Below are positions 1 through 9,905 of a stretch of DNA of 51,280 nucleotides, one piece after another; the first letter of the stretch is position 1; each line of letters opens with the position of its first letter. Made by a program: the position numbers and the translations under genes. Location of the stretch: assembly GCA_016793845.1 (NCBI GenBank), contig JAEULI010000179.1, positions 1 through 51,280 of the forward strand. The letters run 5' to 3'. The notes beneath the pieces were generated by a model. That model searched no databases, was not told where the DNA came from, and saw only the letters and a program-made list of their open reading frames with translations. The stretch comes from Sphingosinicella sp. (GTDB taxonomy: Bacteria > Pseudomonadota > Alphaproteobacteria > Sphingomonadales > Sphingomonadaceae).

Positions 1-1004
1 TCGCCCCGCGTCGGGGCCGGGGACTGCTGCTCGCGCTTGGCGGCGCCGTGCTGTTCATTGGCCTTGCGACCGTGTTCGTCGAGCTGCTGCGGCCGCTCGC
101 GCCGAGCCATGCCGCCGCGCAAACCGGCGATGTGCCGCGCCGCGCGCTGCCGCCGGAAGCCAAGGTGAAAGCGAAAGACGCCGCCGCTGCCGGCACGCTG
201 CGCCCGCCGATCGCGCAGGTTCCCGTCACCGACATCGACAAGCCCGAGATCGACGAGACCCGGCTTGCAGCAGGTGCAACGCCGCCCGCCCGCGCGGCCG
301 TACCCGCAGCGCCGATCCCGGCAGGGCCGATCGTCGCCATCGTTCTCACGGAGCTTGGCCCCAACGCCACCGCCGCGAAGACTGCGATCGATCGGCTGCC
401 CGCCGCCGTCAGCCTCGCCTTCTCGCCCTATGCCGACGCCTCGCGCGACCTTGCGAAGGCCGCGAAGGCGGGCGGGCACGAGGTGTGGCTCTCGGTTCCG
501 ATGCAGCCGAAATCGTATCCGCGCGTCAATCCGGGCAAGAACGTACTCCTTACCGGCGAGGCGCCTGCCGAGAACGTGCGTCGGCTGGATTGGGCGCTGT
601 CGCGCGTCGAGGCGCCGGTCGGCGTCACCAACATGATGGGCAGCGCCTTCACCGAAAACGCTGCTGCGATGCGCCCGGTGCTGGACGCGGTGAAGGCGAA
701 GCGTCTGTTCTACGTGGACGCGCGCTCCTCCGGGCGCTCGGTCGGCGAGACGGAAGCCCGCGCCATCGGGCTTGCCGCCGCCACCAATGACCGATTCCTC
801 GATGAGCCGGAAACCGCCGCGAATATCCGCAGCAACCTCGACGCCCTCGTCGCCACGGCGAAACGCCGCGGCTATGCAGTCGGCTATGCCCGCCCCGTCT
901 CCACCACGATCGGCGAGATCGAGCGCTGGTCGGCCGAGCTCGAAGCCAAGGGTGTGACGCTTGTGGGTGCCAGCCTCGTCGCCCGAAAGGCCAGCAATGA
1001 CTGA
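1..1004 (+). CDS. Divergent polysaccharide deacetylase family protein (5' truncated)
   Basis: The reading frame is open from base 3 at the window edge, so the true start lies outside. A GTG at 48 falls inside a hydrophobic N-terminal segment and is probably internal. That segment (about 20 residues) is a membrane anchor or signal, followed by a Pro/Ala-rich linker to about residue 95. The rest resembles the divergent polysaccharide deacetylase family (COG2861, YibQ/DUF610), with features such as VAIVLTELG, LAFSPYA, a VWLSVPMQP strand and NMMGSAFTEN. Members are periplasmic and are usually encoded near EnvC-type and S41 peptidases; that context would be off the left edge. The substrate is unknown. 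The last 8 bases overlap dsbB. Confidence 0.85.
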   Translation, partial: APRRGRGLLLALGGAVLFIGLATVFVELLRPLAPSHAAAQTGDVPRRALPPEAKVKAKDAAAAGTLRPPIAQVPVTDIDKPEIDETRLAAGATPPARAAVPAAPIPAGPIVAIVLTELGPNATAAKTAIDRLPAAVSLAFSPYADASRDLAKAAKAGGHEVWLSVPMQPKSYPRVNPGKNVLLTGEAPAENVRRLDWALSRVEAPVGVTNMMGSAFTENAAAMRPVLDAVKAKRLFYVDARSSGRSVGETEARAIGLAAATNDRFLDEPETAANIRSNLDALVATAKRRGYAVGYARPVSTTIGEIERWSAELEAKGVTLVGASLVARKASND

Positions 1005-1461
1005 CCGGCTGCGCCTCGCGCACCTCCTGCTGCTGCTTGGGCCGTCCGCGCTTCTCGGCGGCGCCTTCGCGTTCCAATATATCGGCGGGCTTCACCCCTG
1101 CGAGATGTGCATCTGGCAGCGCTGGCCGCACGCCATCGCGCTTATCCTCGGCAGCCTTGCGCTGTTCGTGCCGGGCGCAGGCAAGCGAGGGCTGCTTCTG
1201 CTCGCCGCGCTCGCGGAGCTCGTCACTGCGGGCATCGGCGTGTTCCACGCGGGCGTCGAGCAGCGCTGGTGGCAGGGCCCAAGCGCATGCAGCGCCACCG
1301 ACCTCGGCTCCGGCGATTTCTTCTCGAACGTGATGGCGACGCCGGTCGTGCAGTGCGACCAGATCGCGTGGTCGCTGGCGGGCATTTCGATGGCCGGATA
1401 CAATGCCATACTTTCCGGGTTGATCGCGGGAGTCGCGCTGTGGCTGATCCTGAAACGCTGA
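997..1461 (+). CDS. dsbB: Disulfide bond formation protein B
   Basis: This inner-membrane quinone reductase reoxidises DsbA. The product is 154 aa with four hydrophobic segments. The first periplasmic loop carries the CEMC redox pair (C35 and C38), and the second loop has the other pair, C98 and C120, in a stretch ending ATPVVQCD. Both pairs are needed for electron flow from DsbA to ubiquinone and both are present. ATG 997 is chosen over an in-frame TTG at 961 because it starts directly before the first transmembrane helix and gives a normal length. It overlaps the upstream gene by 8 bases and the downstream COQ7 gene by about 22, which suggests translational coupling. Confidence 0.92.
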   Translation: MTDRLRLAHLLLLLGPSALLGGAFAFQYIGGLHPCEMCIWQRWPHAIALILGSLALFVPGAGKRGLLLLAALAELVTAGIGVFHAGVEQRWWQGPSACSATDLGSGDFFSNVMATPVVQCDQIAWSLAGISMAGYNAILSGLIAGVALWLILKR

Positions 1462-1994
1462 AACGCCCCCTTCCGGGCGACCGGGGCGCGGATACCGCCT
1501 CAATGCTGCGCGTCGATCAGGCAGGCGAATATGGCGCGGCGCGCATCTATTCCGGGCAGCTCGCGGTGATGGGGAACCGCCACCCCGACAGTACCGAGAT
1601 CGCGCGGATGCGCGCGCAGGAACAGCACCACCTCGACGTGTTCAACCGCATGGTCGTGGAGCGCGGCGTGCGGCCGACGGCGCTGGCGCCCTTCTGGCAC
1701 GTCGCAGGCTATGCGCTCGGCGCGGCGACCGCGCTGATGGGACCGCGCGCGGCGATGGCGTGCACCGCCGCCGTCGAAACCGAGATCGACCGCCACTATG
1801 TCGAGCAGGCCGAAGCGCTTGGCGACAGCGACCCCGAACTCAAGGCCCGTATCGAGGAATTCGCCGAGGAAGAACGCGAGCACCGCGCCACCGCCATTGC
1901 GCATGGCGCCGAGCAGGCCCCCGCCTATCCGCTGCTCTCCGCCGCGATCCGCGCAGGGTGCCGGGCAGCGATCGCGATTTCCAAGCGGGTTTAG
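1440..1994 (+). CDS. coq7: COQ7-family 2-polyprenyl-3-methyl-6-methoxy-benzoquinol hydroxylase
   Basis: This di-iron hydroxylase acts late in ubiquinone synthesis (demethoxyubiquinone hydroxylation). Ferritin-like di-iron ligands are visible: E30 in QAGEYGA, E61 and H64 in EQHH, E113 in AVETEID, and E145 and H148 in EREH. I chose GTG 1440 (184 aa) because the conserved LPGDR segment precedes the first ATG at 1503, which would remove it. With GTG the gene overlaps the dsbB end by 22 bases. The neighbourhood makes sense, because DsbB feeds electrons into the ubiquinone this enzyme helps make. The stop codon overlaps the stop of the converging gene on the other strand. Confidence 0.88.
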   Translation: MADPETLKRPLPGDRGADTASMLRVDQAGEYGAARIYSGQLAVMGNRHPDSTEIARMRAQEQHHLDVFNRMVVERGVRPTALAPFWHVAGYALGAATALMGPRAAMACTAAVETEIDRHYVEQAEALGDSDPELKARIEEFAEEEREHRATAIAHGAEQAPAYPLLSAAIRAGCRAAIAISKRV

Positions 1995-2476
1995 TTCGCC
2001 GGTTCCAGCCTGTCGTTGACGAGGCGACCCTGCCGCGTGAGCTGCGCGACGACGACCATCGGCTCGCGACGCAGCATGTCCTCAAGCTTGGGCGCGCTCG
2101 TTTCAGAAACGAAGATGCGGCTCGAAAAGTCCGGTACTTGGCCGGGTGCGACGTTCAACCGCCTGATGTTGCTGCCGTTCACATCAATGTAGGCTGGGCA
2201 GGCCGTGCCCGGCGCCACCATCGTCGCCACCATCTCTCCCGCCTCCTCGGACAGGCAGAGACCGCAGGCCGCACCCGTGCAAAGCGCGGAGTCGCCGGTC
2301 ACGCGCCAGTCGTAGCGGAACTGGATGAAGCGACCGCGGATGGGGTCGCGCGGATCGAAGCCTGCGATGGGAATACGCCATTCGGAAGCGCCCGAAAGCC
2401 CCGCCTCGCGCGCGGCGATGCTGAGCACGAGCCCCACGAGCGGGAGCAGCAGGGCAAGGGCAAGCCAGCGCTTCAT
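1991..2476 (-). CDS. GDYXXLXY-family membrane-anchored protein
   Basis: A 161-aa protein starts with a signal or anchor helix (MKRWLALALLLPLVGLVLS). It is followed by a motif of the GDYXXLXY family (COG4929), here RGRFIQFRYDW around residue 50. Two Cys residues in ALCTGAACGLC may bind metal or form a disulfide. The function of the family is not known; it is regularly paired with DUF2157 membrane proteins, as here. The ATG overlaps the DUF2157 stop by 4 bases (ATGA), so the two are almost surely co-translated. A much longer frame reads upstream into the DUF2157 gene but is out of frame with it and looks like shadow coding. Confidence 0.82.
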   Translation of the reverse strand: MKRWLALALLLPLVGLVLSIAAREAGLSGASEWRIPIAGFDPRDPIRGRFIQFRYDWRVTGDSALCTGAACGLCLSEEAGEMVATMVAPGTACPAYIDVNGSNIRRLNVAPGQVPDFSSRIFVSETSAPKLEDMLRREPMVVVAQLTRQGRLVNDRLEPAN

Positions 2477-3594
2477 GCTCGCTTCCTCCCGACGAGAGCG
2501 AACACCCGCCGCCAGCCGAGCGCGAGCGCGATGAGCAGCGCGCCGCCGATGATGAGCCCGGCACCCGTCGTCGCCAGCGAACCGAACAGCTCGAAGTAGA
2601 TGATGAAGATGCGGATGCCGATAGCGGCGATGGCCACACCGAAGAGCGCACGCCAGCCCGAGGCGATCGCGGCGCGGGCGATGACGCCCCACATCGCCAT
2701 GTAGATCAGCGCACCGACAAGCCGCGCGGGCCAGCCATCCGCATGAGGAACCACGGTCGCGAGCAGCAGCGCCGCCATCGGCGCCGCGACGATCGGCAGC
2801 AGCATCGCCTGCGGGATCATTCGCCAGCGGCGGCCGATCCACACCGCAGCTGCGGCGATGACGACCGGCACGACGAGGCGCACCGCCATCTCACCGGCTT
2901 CGGACGACGTGACGGTGCCCGCCCACACGAAATGCGCGAAACTGACACCGCCGAGCCAGATGAGGACGCCGACCTCGCGCAGCCCGTCCGCGAAGCTGAG
3001 ACGGCTGCGCCACGGCAGCAGCGACAGGCCGATGAGGATCACGGGCCCCGCGATCGCGACGCCGTGGACGAAATACCAGAGGCCGTCCGCGTGCTCGTTT
3101 TCCAGTGCCAGCGAAGCCAGCGTCCACAGCAGCATACCCGCCCAGCCGTAGGCCACGAGCCGCGTGCTGCCCGCGATCAGCATCGCGGGCGTCATCAGCA
3201 CGAGCCAAGGTACGAGCGCCTGCCACATCGGGCCGGTGAGTTGATAGACCTGCGAATGCAGCGCGATGCCAGCGAGGACGAGCGCGGCCAGCAGGAACAG
3301 CGCGCCTTCCTTCAGCCAGCGATTATCGCGCGTGGCACCGACCCAGACGGCGGCGGCAGCAGCGGCGGTGAGCGCCAGATGGACGCCGAGTTTGACCCAG
3401 TCGGCGATAACGTCCCAGTTTGCCGCCACGATAAGCGCTAGGCCGAGTGCCAGCGCGAAGAGGCCGAGGCCGACGATGGCCCAGAGCACATAGGGGCGGT
3501 CATTCGCCTCCTCGTGGGCACGGATACGCGCGGCGGCATCGGCATCGATGAGACCGGCGGCGACCCACGCCTCGAGCTTGCTCTCCAGCGACAT
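2473..3594 (-). CDS. DUF2157 domain-containing membrane protein
   Basis: A 373-aa integral membrane protein. Residues 1-35 form a soluble, helical DUF2157 segment (LEAWVAAGLIDADAAARI). They are followed by roughly ten to twelve hydrophobic helices rich in Ala, Leu, Val and Trp. DUF2157 proteins have no established biochemical function. It is the first gene of a two-gene unit with the downstream GDYXXLXY gene (4-base overlap), an arrangement that recurs across proteobacteria and suggests a joint envelope role. The assignment rests on architecture plus the partner gene. Confidence 0.85.
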   Translation of the reverse strand: MSLESKLEAWVAAGLIDADAAARIRAHEEANDRPYVLWAIVGLGLFALALGLALIVAANWDVIADWVKLGVHLALTAAAAAAVWVGATRDNRWLKEGALFLLAALVLAGIALHSQVYQLTGPMWQALVPWLVLMTPAMLIAGSTRLVAYGWAGMLLWTLASLALENEHADGLWYFVHGVAIAGPVILIGLSLLPWRSRLSFADGLREVGVLIWLGGVSFAHFVWAGTVTSSEAGEMAVRLVVPVVIAAAAVWIGRRWRMIPQAMLLPIVAAPMAALLLATVVPHADGWPARLVGALIYMAMWGVIARAAIASGWRALFGVAIAAIGIRIFIIYFELFGSLATTGAGLIIGGALLIALALGWRRVFALVGRKRA

Positions 3595-3627
3595 GGCGCG
3601 GACTGTGGCGGAGTCGCGCTGCCCTGT

Positions 3628-4269
3628 CTAGGCGGCGAGAAACGCCTTTTCTTCGGCAATGGGCGCCGCGAAAGACGGCCGTGACAGGATCGTCGGCAGC
3701 CACGCGCCAAGCCGCGGGTGCGTCGCGCAATCGACATCGAGCGCGCAGTGCGAAAGATTCACGAACGGACTCGCCACAGCGATATCCGCAAGGCTGAGCG
3801 CCCCGCCGACGAGGAAACCACCCGCCTCCGGCACGACGCCTTCGAGGTAATCGAACAGGCGGGGCAATTCAGCGATGCCCTGCTGCACCACGTCTTCATT
3901 CCCCGCCTGCTTCAGAAAGCGCGGCGCAACGACACGATTGAAGAACACCTTGCCGCCCGTGAGCGCAACGATGGTGTCGCCGAACTCGTCATACCAGACC
4001 GCACGGCCGAGATCCTCAGGCGCCTGCGGAATGAGACGGGGTTCAGGATACTTCGCATCGAGATAGTGAATGATGGCAGAGGAATCGGAGATGGCGAAAT
4101 CGCCGTCGCGAAACGCCGGCATCTTCCCGAACGGCGAGATCGAGAGGAAATCGGGATCGCGCGCCGGAAGGCCCGAGGGAATCAGATCGTAATCCAGCCC
4201 CTTCTCGGCAAGCACCACGACCACCTTGCGAACGAATGGCGACAGCGTCGACCCGTAAACCTTGATCAT
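3628..4269 (-). CDS. Glutathione S-transferase family protein
   Basis: 213 aa. The N-terminal thioredoxin-like domain (about 1-78) starts MIKVYGSTLSPFVRKV, with a Ser-Pro-Phe-Val active-site region, and contains the cis-Pro segment GKMPAF and the glutathione gamma-glutamyl site DSSAIIHYL. The all-helical C-terminal domain includes LSLADIAVASPF, matching the GST N-capping/hydrophobic staple region. The enzyme conjugates or transfers glutathione; the substrate cannot be deduced. A GGGAGG ribosome site precedes ATG 4269. It lies just downstream of dnaJ on the same strand and could be co-transcribed with dnaKJ. Confidence 0.88.
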   Translation of the reverse strand: MIKVYGSTLSPFVRKVVVVLAEKGLDYDLIPSGLPARDPDFLSISPFGKMPAFRDGDFAISDSSAIIHYLDAKYPEPRLIPQAPEDLGRAVWYDEFGDTIVALTGGKVFFNRVVAPRFLKQAGNEDVVQQGIAELPRLFDYLEGVVPEAGGFLVGGALSLADIAVASPFVNLSHCALDVDCATHPRLGAWLPTILSRPSFAAPIAEEKAFLAA

Positions 4270-4291
4270 GCGGCCCTCCCCGATTGCAATT

Positions 4292-5425
4292 CTACTCGGT
4301 CAGTTCATCCCATTTGGCACGAATCTTCGCGAAGAACCCCTGACTTTCCGGACAGCTCCCGGCCTCGGGCTCCAGCGCCTGAAACTCTTCCAGAAGCTCG
4401 CGCTGACGCTTCGAAAGCCGCGTCGGGGTTTCGATCTCGACCTCGACGATGAGATCACCGCGCCCGCCGCCGTTCAGCGGCGGCATACCCTGGCCGCGCC
4501 GCGAGAACTGCTTGCCGCTCTGCGTGCCAGCCGGGATCTTGAGCTCCACCGCCTCGCGGTCGATCGAAGGCACCTCGATCGCGCCGCCGAGCGCCGCGAG
4601 CGTCATCGGCACAGGCACCTTCACGTAGAGGTTGGTGCCATCGCGCTCGAAGATGTCATGCGGTTCGAGGTGCACGAAGATGTAGAGGTCGCCCGGCGGT
4701 CCGCCCCGCGCGCCCGCCTCGCCCTCGCCCGACAGGCGAATGCGCGTGCCGTCGTCGACGCCAGCGGGGATTCGCACGTCGAGCGACTTGTGTTTGTCGA
4801 CCCGGCCCGCGCCGTGACATTCCTTGCACGGGTCGGAGATCACGCGGCCCGCGCCGTGGCAGTTCGGGCAGGTCCGCTCCATCAGGAACATGCCCTGCTG
4901 CACGCGCACCTTGCCGTGGCCGCCGCAGGTGCCGCAGGTATTGGCGGTGGCACCCGGCGCCGCGCCGGAGCCGCTGCAGGGCTCGCAGGCCGTGGCGACA
5001 TCGATCTCGATGGTGCGGGTGTTGCCCGCGAAGGCTTCTTCAAGGCTGAGCTTCAGGTCGAAGCGCAGGTCCGCGCCGCGCATCGCGCTGCTGCGCTGCC
5101 GCTGGCGGCCGCCGCCCATGAACTCGCCGAAAATGCCTTCGAAAATGTCGGCGAAGTCGCCAAACCCGGCACCGCCCGCGCCATTGCCGGGTCCGCCGTT
5201 CTGGAACGCGGCCTTGCCGTAGCGATCATAGGCAGCGCGTTTCTGATCGTCCTTCAGGCAATCATAGGCTTCGTTGATCGCCTTGAACTTCGCCTCGGAA
5301 TCGGTGCAGCCACCGTTCTTGTCCGGGTGATACTGCATGGCGAGACGCCGGTAAGCGGACTTGATCGTCGCGCCGTCGGCCGTCCGCTCGACGCCGAGTA
5401 CCTCGTAGTAGTCCGCTTCAACCAT
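4292..5425 (-). CDS. dnaJ: Molecular chaperone DnaJ
   Basis: 377-aa Hsp40 co-chaperone that delivers substrates to DnaK and stimulates its ATPase. In order: J domain (1-70) with the HPD triad at 33-35; Gly/Phe-rich linker ([16 protein letters not shown]); a zinc-finger domain with four CxxCxGxG-type repeats ([32 protein letters not shown]); and C-terminal substrate-binding beta domains. Full length, with all metal ligands present. It follows dnaK by 62 bases on the same strand, with a strong hairpin in the gap that may lower its expression relative to dnaK. Confidence 0.97.
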   Translation of the reverse strand: MVEADYYEVLGVERTADGATIKSAYRRLAMQYHPDKNGGCTDSEAKFKAINEAYDCLKDDQKRAAYDRYGKAAFQNGGPGNGAGGAGFGDFADIFEGIFGEFMGGGRQRQRSSAMRGADLRFDLKLSLEEAFAGNTRTIEIDVATACEPCSGSGAAPGATANTCGTCGGHGKVRVQQGMFLMERTCPNCHGAGRVISDPCKECHGAGRVDKHKSLDVRIPAGVDDGTRIRLSGEGEAGARGGPPGDLYIFVHLEPHDIFERDGTNLYVKVPVPMTLAALGGAIEVPSIDREAVELKIPAGTQSGKQFSRRGQGMPPLNGGGRGDLIVEVEIETPTRLSKRQRELLEEFQALEPEAGSCPESQGFFAKIRAKWDELTE

Positions 5426-5449
5426 AGACTCTGACCGCCCCCGCTGGCG

Positions 5450-5479
5450 CGAGGGCTACCCGTTTCCAGGCAGCCCTCG
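5450..5479 (-). promoter_or_regulatory. Intercistronic hairpin between dnaK and dnaJ
   Basis: The arms CGAGGGCT and AGCCCTCG form a perfect 8-bp stem around a 14-base loop, in the 62-base gap after the dnaK stop. No T-run follows in the direction of transcription, so it does not look like a full terminator. A partial terminator or an mRNA processing/stability element that favours dnaK over dnaJ is more likely. This is inference from sequence only. Confidence 0.55.
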
Positions 5480-5487
5480 TTTCCAAC

Positions 5488-7401
<1,914 letters not shown>

Positions 7402-7497
7402 ATCTCCCGTGCTTCCTCTTTCAAATTCCAAGCAGGAACAAACGATTGATCCCGCCGCTGCGCAGATTTGCCGCAGCGTCGTTGATCCACGCGGGCG

Positions 7498-7526
7498 ATG
7501 TAGGAACAGCGCCAGCGCCATACAAG
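7498..7526 (-). promoter_or_regulatory. Putative sigma-32 (RpoH) promoter of dnaKJ
   Basis: On the minus strand, CTTGTA (7526-7521) and CTACAT (7503-7498) are separated by exactly 17 bases. This fits the CTTGnn / CyTATnT pattern of alphaproteobacterial heat-shock promoters as I know it from the literature. The start of transcription would be near 7490, leaving a leader of about 90 bases before the dnaK ATG. The hrcA gene has the same -10 hexamer and the same spacer length. Confidence 0.6.
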
Positions 7527-7656
7527 AGCGTGTGCACACCCCCGATGCGATTTGCGCCTTCGATGAGGACGTGCTGCCGCATGGTGCAAACGCCCCGAGC
7601 TGTGGCATGAAGCGTTCGTGCGGAGCGTGGATGTCTCTGGCGAAGGATACAAGATC

Positions 7657-8154
7657 GTGGCGCGTATCGACAGAAACCTTGGAATTGCGGCGTGTGTGAC
7701 CGCGCTGTTGCTGCTCGTGGCAGCGGCAGTCGGCGGACGGGCGCTTGCTGCTCCCCCCGTCCCTCCGGCCGTAAGCAATGCCTGGATTCGCCTGCCTGTC
7801 GTCGCGGGCCGTCCGGCCGCGCTGTATGCGACGATCGCGGGCGGTGCGATGGCGGACCGGCTGATCGCCGTGGAAGGCCCCAAGCCCGCACGATTCGAGC
7901 TGCACGCGACGAAGGCCGAAAACGGCGTGATGCGCATGGTCCCGCTCGTTGGCCTGCCCGTGAATCCGAGCCAGAAGATCGAGCTGAAGCCCGGAGCCAT
8001 GCACGTGATGGTGTTCGGCCTGCCGGACACGAAGCCCGATTCGCGCGTGCCGCTGACCTTCGTGTTCGAGAAGGCCGGCCGCGTCGCCGTTTCCGCGCAC
8101 GCGATGAGCGCGACCGCACCGGAAATGAAGGCCGGAGAGCATTCGCATCATTAG
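7657..8154 (+). CDS. PCu(A)C-type copper chaperone, exported
   Basis: Periplasmic Cu(I) carrier of the PCuAC (DUF461) family, which delivers copper to cytochrome oxidase. An N-terminal signal peptide ends near GGRALAA. The metal-site pattern H-x-x-x-x-x-x-G-V-M-x-M is present ([12 protein letters not shown]), as is the later [11 protein letters not shown], giving the His and Met ligands. The C-terminus ends EHSHH, a possible extra metal site. I chose GTG 7657 (165 aa) because its N-region is short and basic; an in-frame GTG at 7618 would add 13 residues including acids. Transcribed divergently from dnaK. Confidence 0.87.
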   Translation: MARIDRNLGIAACVTALLLLVAAAVGGRALAAPPVPPAVSNAWIRLPVVAGRPAALYATIAGGAMADRLIAVEGPKPARFELHATKAENGVMRMVPLVGLPVNPSQKIELKPGAMHVMVFGLPDTKPDSRVPLTFVFEKAGRVAVSAHAMSATAPEMKAGEHSHH

Positions 8155-8179
8155 ACCGCTGACGGACGGTGAGCGGACG

Positions 8180-8626
8180 ATGGCGCGCCGCGCCTTCGGC
8201 GACGCGATCGATCTGACACGCGTCACCATCCGGCGGGCGAAATGGTGGTGGCTGCAACCGGCATGGGTGGTGATGGCGCCCGACGGGCACATCTGGTTCC
8301 ATCCCAACAACGCCTCGTGGCGTGACGATTTCAGCCGGGCCTCGCTGTTCCTTCAGGGCCTCATCGTCCACGAGCTGACGCACGTGTGGCAGTACCAGCA
8401 GGGCGTGAACCTGATCCTGAAGCGGGGGCCGCTGGCGCGCTACGACTATCTGCCCCTGAAAGCGGGCCTCGGCTTCTCTGGCTATGGGCTTGAACAGCAG
8501 GCGGAGATCGTCCGTGACGCCTATGTGAAACGCATGGGCGGCGAGGTGCCGGGAACGCCGCCACTTGCCACTTACGACGCGCTGCTCCCGTTTCGGTCGG
8601 AGAGCGGTGGGCGGGGTATTGTCTAG
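8180..8626 (+). CDS. vgr-related protein with HExxH motif
   Basis: At least 148 aa, resembling small sphingomonad proteins annotated as vgr-related. The motif HELTHVWQ (near residue 71) is a zinc-metallopeptidase-like HExxH, followed by a conserved [10 protein letters not shown] segment whose Glu could be the third ligand. Neither peptidase activity nor a link to type VI secretion is shown. ATG 8180 is the first standard start, but the frame stays open back to the TGA at 8126, and the preceding codons encode RPLTDGERT, which resembles the N-terminus I expect for this family. The real start may be a non-standard codon such as CTG 8159 or ATT 8150. Confidence 0.7.
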   Translation: MARRAFGDAIDLTRVTIRRAKWWWLQPAWVVMAPDGHIWFHPNNASWRDDFSRASLFLQGLIVHELTHVWQYQQGVNLILKRGPLARYDYLPLKAGLGFSGYGLEQQAEIVRDAYVKRMGGEVPGTPPLATYDALLPFRSESGGRGIV

Positions 8627-8649
8627 AGCGGACTTGCATGTCCTCTCAT

Positions 8650-8663
8650 CCCGAACATTCGGG
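8650..8663. repeat. Short perfect inverted repeat
   Basis: CCCGAA-CA-TTCGGG, 6-bp arms with a 2-base centre, about 25 bases after the vgr-related gene. It could be an operator-like palindrome or a weak hairpin after the upstream gene. No T-run follows. Confidence 0.3.
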
Positions 8664-8919
8664 CTCTGAACAGGGTTCTTCCAATACATATCCGAAGCGT
8701 CAGCGGTGGCTCCGCGCGCACGCGGCATCGGCTCGCCGCAAGATGCTCTCGAAACGTCTCCGTAATACTAGCGTTAACCAAAATGTTGTGCCCGAGATGT
8801 TGGCCCGAACACGCAAGACGTCCGTTACAGTCGGGTCCGGCGACAGGCCGCACGTCAAGCACGCTTGATGGGGCGGCTCCCGGCACCTGGATCGGCAATG
8901 CGTCAGTGGTCGGACGACA

Positions 8920-8935
8920 CGCGTGATAACACGCG
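8920..8935. repeat. Inverted repeat in the leader of the OmpA-family gene
   Basis: CGCGTG-ATAA-CACGCG, perfect 6-bp arms around 4 bases. It lies 31 bases before the ATG at 8967 and is separate from the ribosome site. It could act as an operator or as a leader hairpin; no regulator can be named. Confidence 0.35.
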
Positions 8936-8966
8936 GTCGATGGGTCGAGTTTGAAGGAGGAACGCG

Positions 8967-9845
8967 ATGAGTGTCATTTCCAAAAGTCCAAGAATGTTCT
9001 TGCTGCTTGCGCTTTCCGGCCTGGTGCCGGCCAGCCTGCACGCGCAGCCGCAGGATATGAATGGGGCCGACCCGTCCATAGACGTGAACGCCTATCCGCC
9101 GGCCGACCTCTCGGGGATGCCCGCAGGGCCGGAAGTCGAAGGCTTCATCGCGGCGCGCAAGGACCAGAAGATGCTGGTCACCACCCCCGGCGGCGCGAAG
9201 CAGACGGTGTTCATCAGCGAGGCGACCAAGGTGAAATCGAGCGGCGGGTTCCTTGGGGCGAGCAGCAAGAAACTGGCGTCGGACTCGCTGCTGAATGGCC
9301 TGCCGGTCACCATCAAGACGGTACAGTGGGGGCAGGGTCTGGTGGCAAGCCAGATCGCGCTCAAGAACAAGGATCTCAAGACCGCGTCGATGATCCACAA
9401 TGCGACGGACCAGCGCTTTGCGGAGCAGACCGCGGCGACGGAAGCCCTTCGTGGCCGCGTAGCGGATATCGATCAGTATAATGTGAAAAACACGATGAGC
9501 GTGAACTTCGACACCGGCAAGGCCGTGCTGTCGGACCAGGCGAAAACCGATCTCTGCGCGGCCGCGAGCGAAGCTGAAGCGATGGACAACGCGCTGCTGC
9601 TTGTCGTTGGCTACACCGATTCCACGGGAAGCGAGGACTATAATCAGGTCCTGAGCGAGAAGCGCGCCGCGCGGGTGGTCAATTTCCTGCAGCAGGCCTG
9701 CGGCTGGAAGCCGTATCGTATGCTGACGCCCACCGGAATGGCGGAAGCCGACCCGGCGGCAAGTAACGACTCGGTTGAAGGCAAGGCACAGAACCGCCGC
9801 GTTGCGGTGAATATTCTGGTCAGTAAGGGCCTCGACGGGATCTGA
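8967..9845 (+). CDS. OmpA-family outer-membrane/peptidoglycan-binding protein
   Basis: 292 aa. A signal peptide (residues 1 to about 26, ending SLHA|QP) is followed by a region around 48-135 with short beta-strand repeats (VEGFIAARKDQKMLVTT, KQTVFISEATKVKS, GLPVTIKTVQW) that recalls the DUF5666 fold. A coiled stretch follows, then a C-terminal OmpA-like domain (about 175-285) with the peptidoglycan-binding segments VVGYTDSTGSEDYNQ, LSEKRAARV and NRRVAV. It probably tethers the envelope to peptidoglycan. It is a single-gene unit with an ideal AAGGAGG ribosome site and a hairpin after the stop. The N-terminal domain call is tentative. Confidence 0.85.
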   Translation: MSVISKSPRMFLLLALSGLVPASLHAQPQDMNGADPSIDVNAYPPADLSGMPAGPEVEGFIAARKDQKMLVTTPGGAKQTVFISEATKVKSSGGFLGASSKKLASDSLLNGLPVTIKTVQWGQGLVASQIALKNKDLKTASMIHNATDQRFAEQTAATEALRGRVADIDQYNVKNTMSVNFDTGKAVLSDQAKTDLCAAASEAEAMDNALLLVVGYTDSTGSEDYNQVLSEKRAARVVNFLQQACGWKPYRMLTPTGMAEADPAASNDSVEGKAQNRRVAVNILVSKGLDGI

Positions 9846-9852
9846 GGCGCTT

Positions 9853-9884
9853 GGGGGTGGGCTTCGTGTCCACCCCCGCCGTTT
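9853..9884 (+). terminator. Rho-independent terminator candidate after the OmpA-family gene
   Basis: GGGGGTGG (9853-9860) pairs with CCACCCCC (9870-9877) around a 9-base loop, and a short T-run (GTTTT) follows at 9881-9885. It lies between converging genes and may stop transcription from both sides. Confidence 0.6.
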
Positions 9885-9905
9885 TCCCAGCGCGAATCTC
9901 TGCGG

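Larger units (their letters stand above)
8627..8966. other. 340-base intergenic region
   Basis: No convincing gene is present. Small frames exist on both strands, but their codon use is unlike the neighbours and they match nothing I recognise. The region is locally richer in A and T (around 8760-8800, with TTAACCAAAATGTT) than the rest of the window. It holds two short inverted repeats (8650-8663 and 8920-8935) and ends with a strong ribosome site, AAGGAGG, 6 bases before the OmpA-family ATG. It probably carries the promoter and control sites of that gene. Confidence 0.6.

Noticed and set aside
7402-7617. CIRCE operator upstream of dnaK or hrcA
   Set aside because: Neither half-site (TTAGCACTC or GAGTGCTAA) is seen in either upstream region.
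7402-8310. N-terminal extension of the dnaK frame
   Set aside because: No homology before the [10 protein letters not shown] start, and a heat-shock-like promoter lies inside this stretch.
8774-8790. CtrA-like site TTAACCAAAATGTT
   Set aside because: Only one half-site matches TTAA; the second reads TGTT.
8638-8868. 76-codon small frame in the gap before the OmpA-family gene
   Set aside because: Ser/Arg-rich, no ribosome site, and no family I recognise; the opposite strand is also open.
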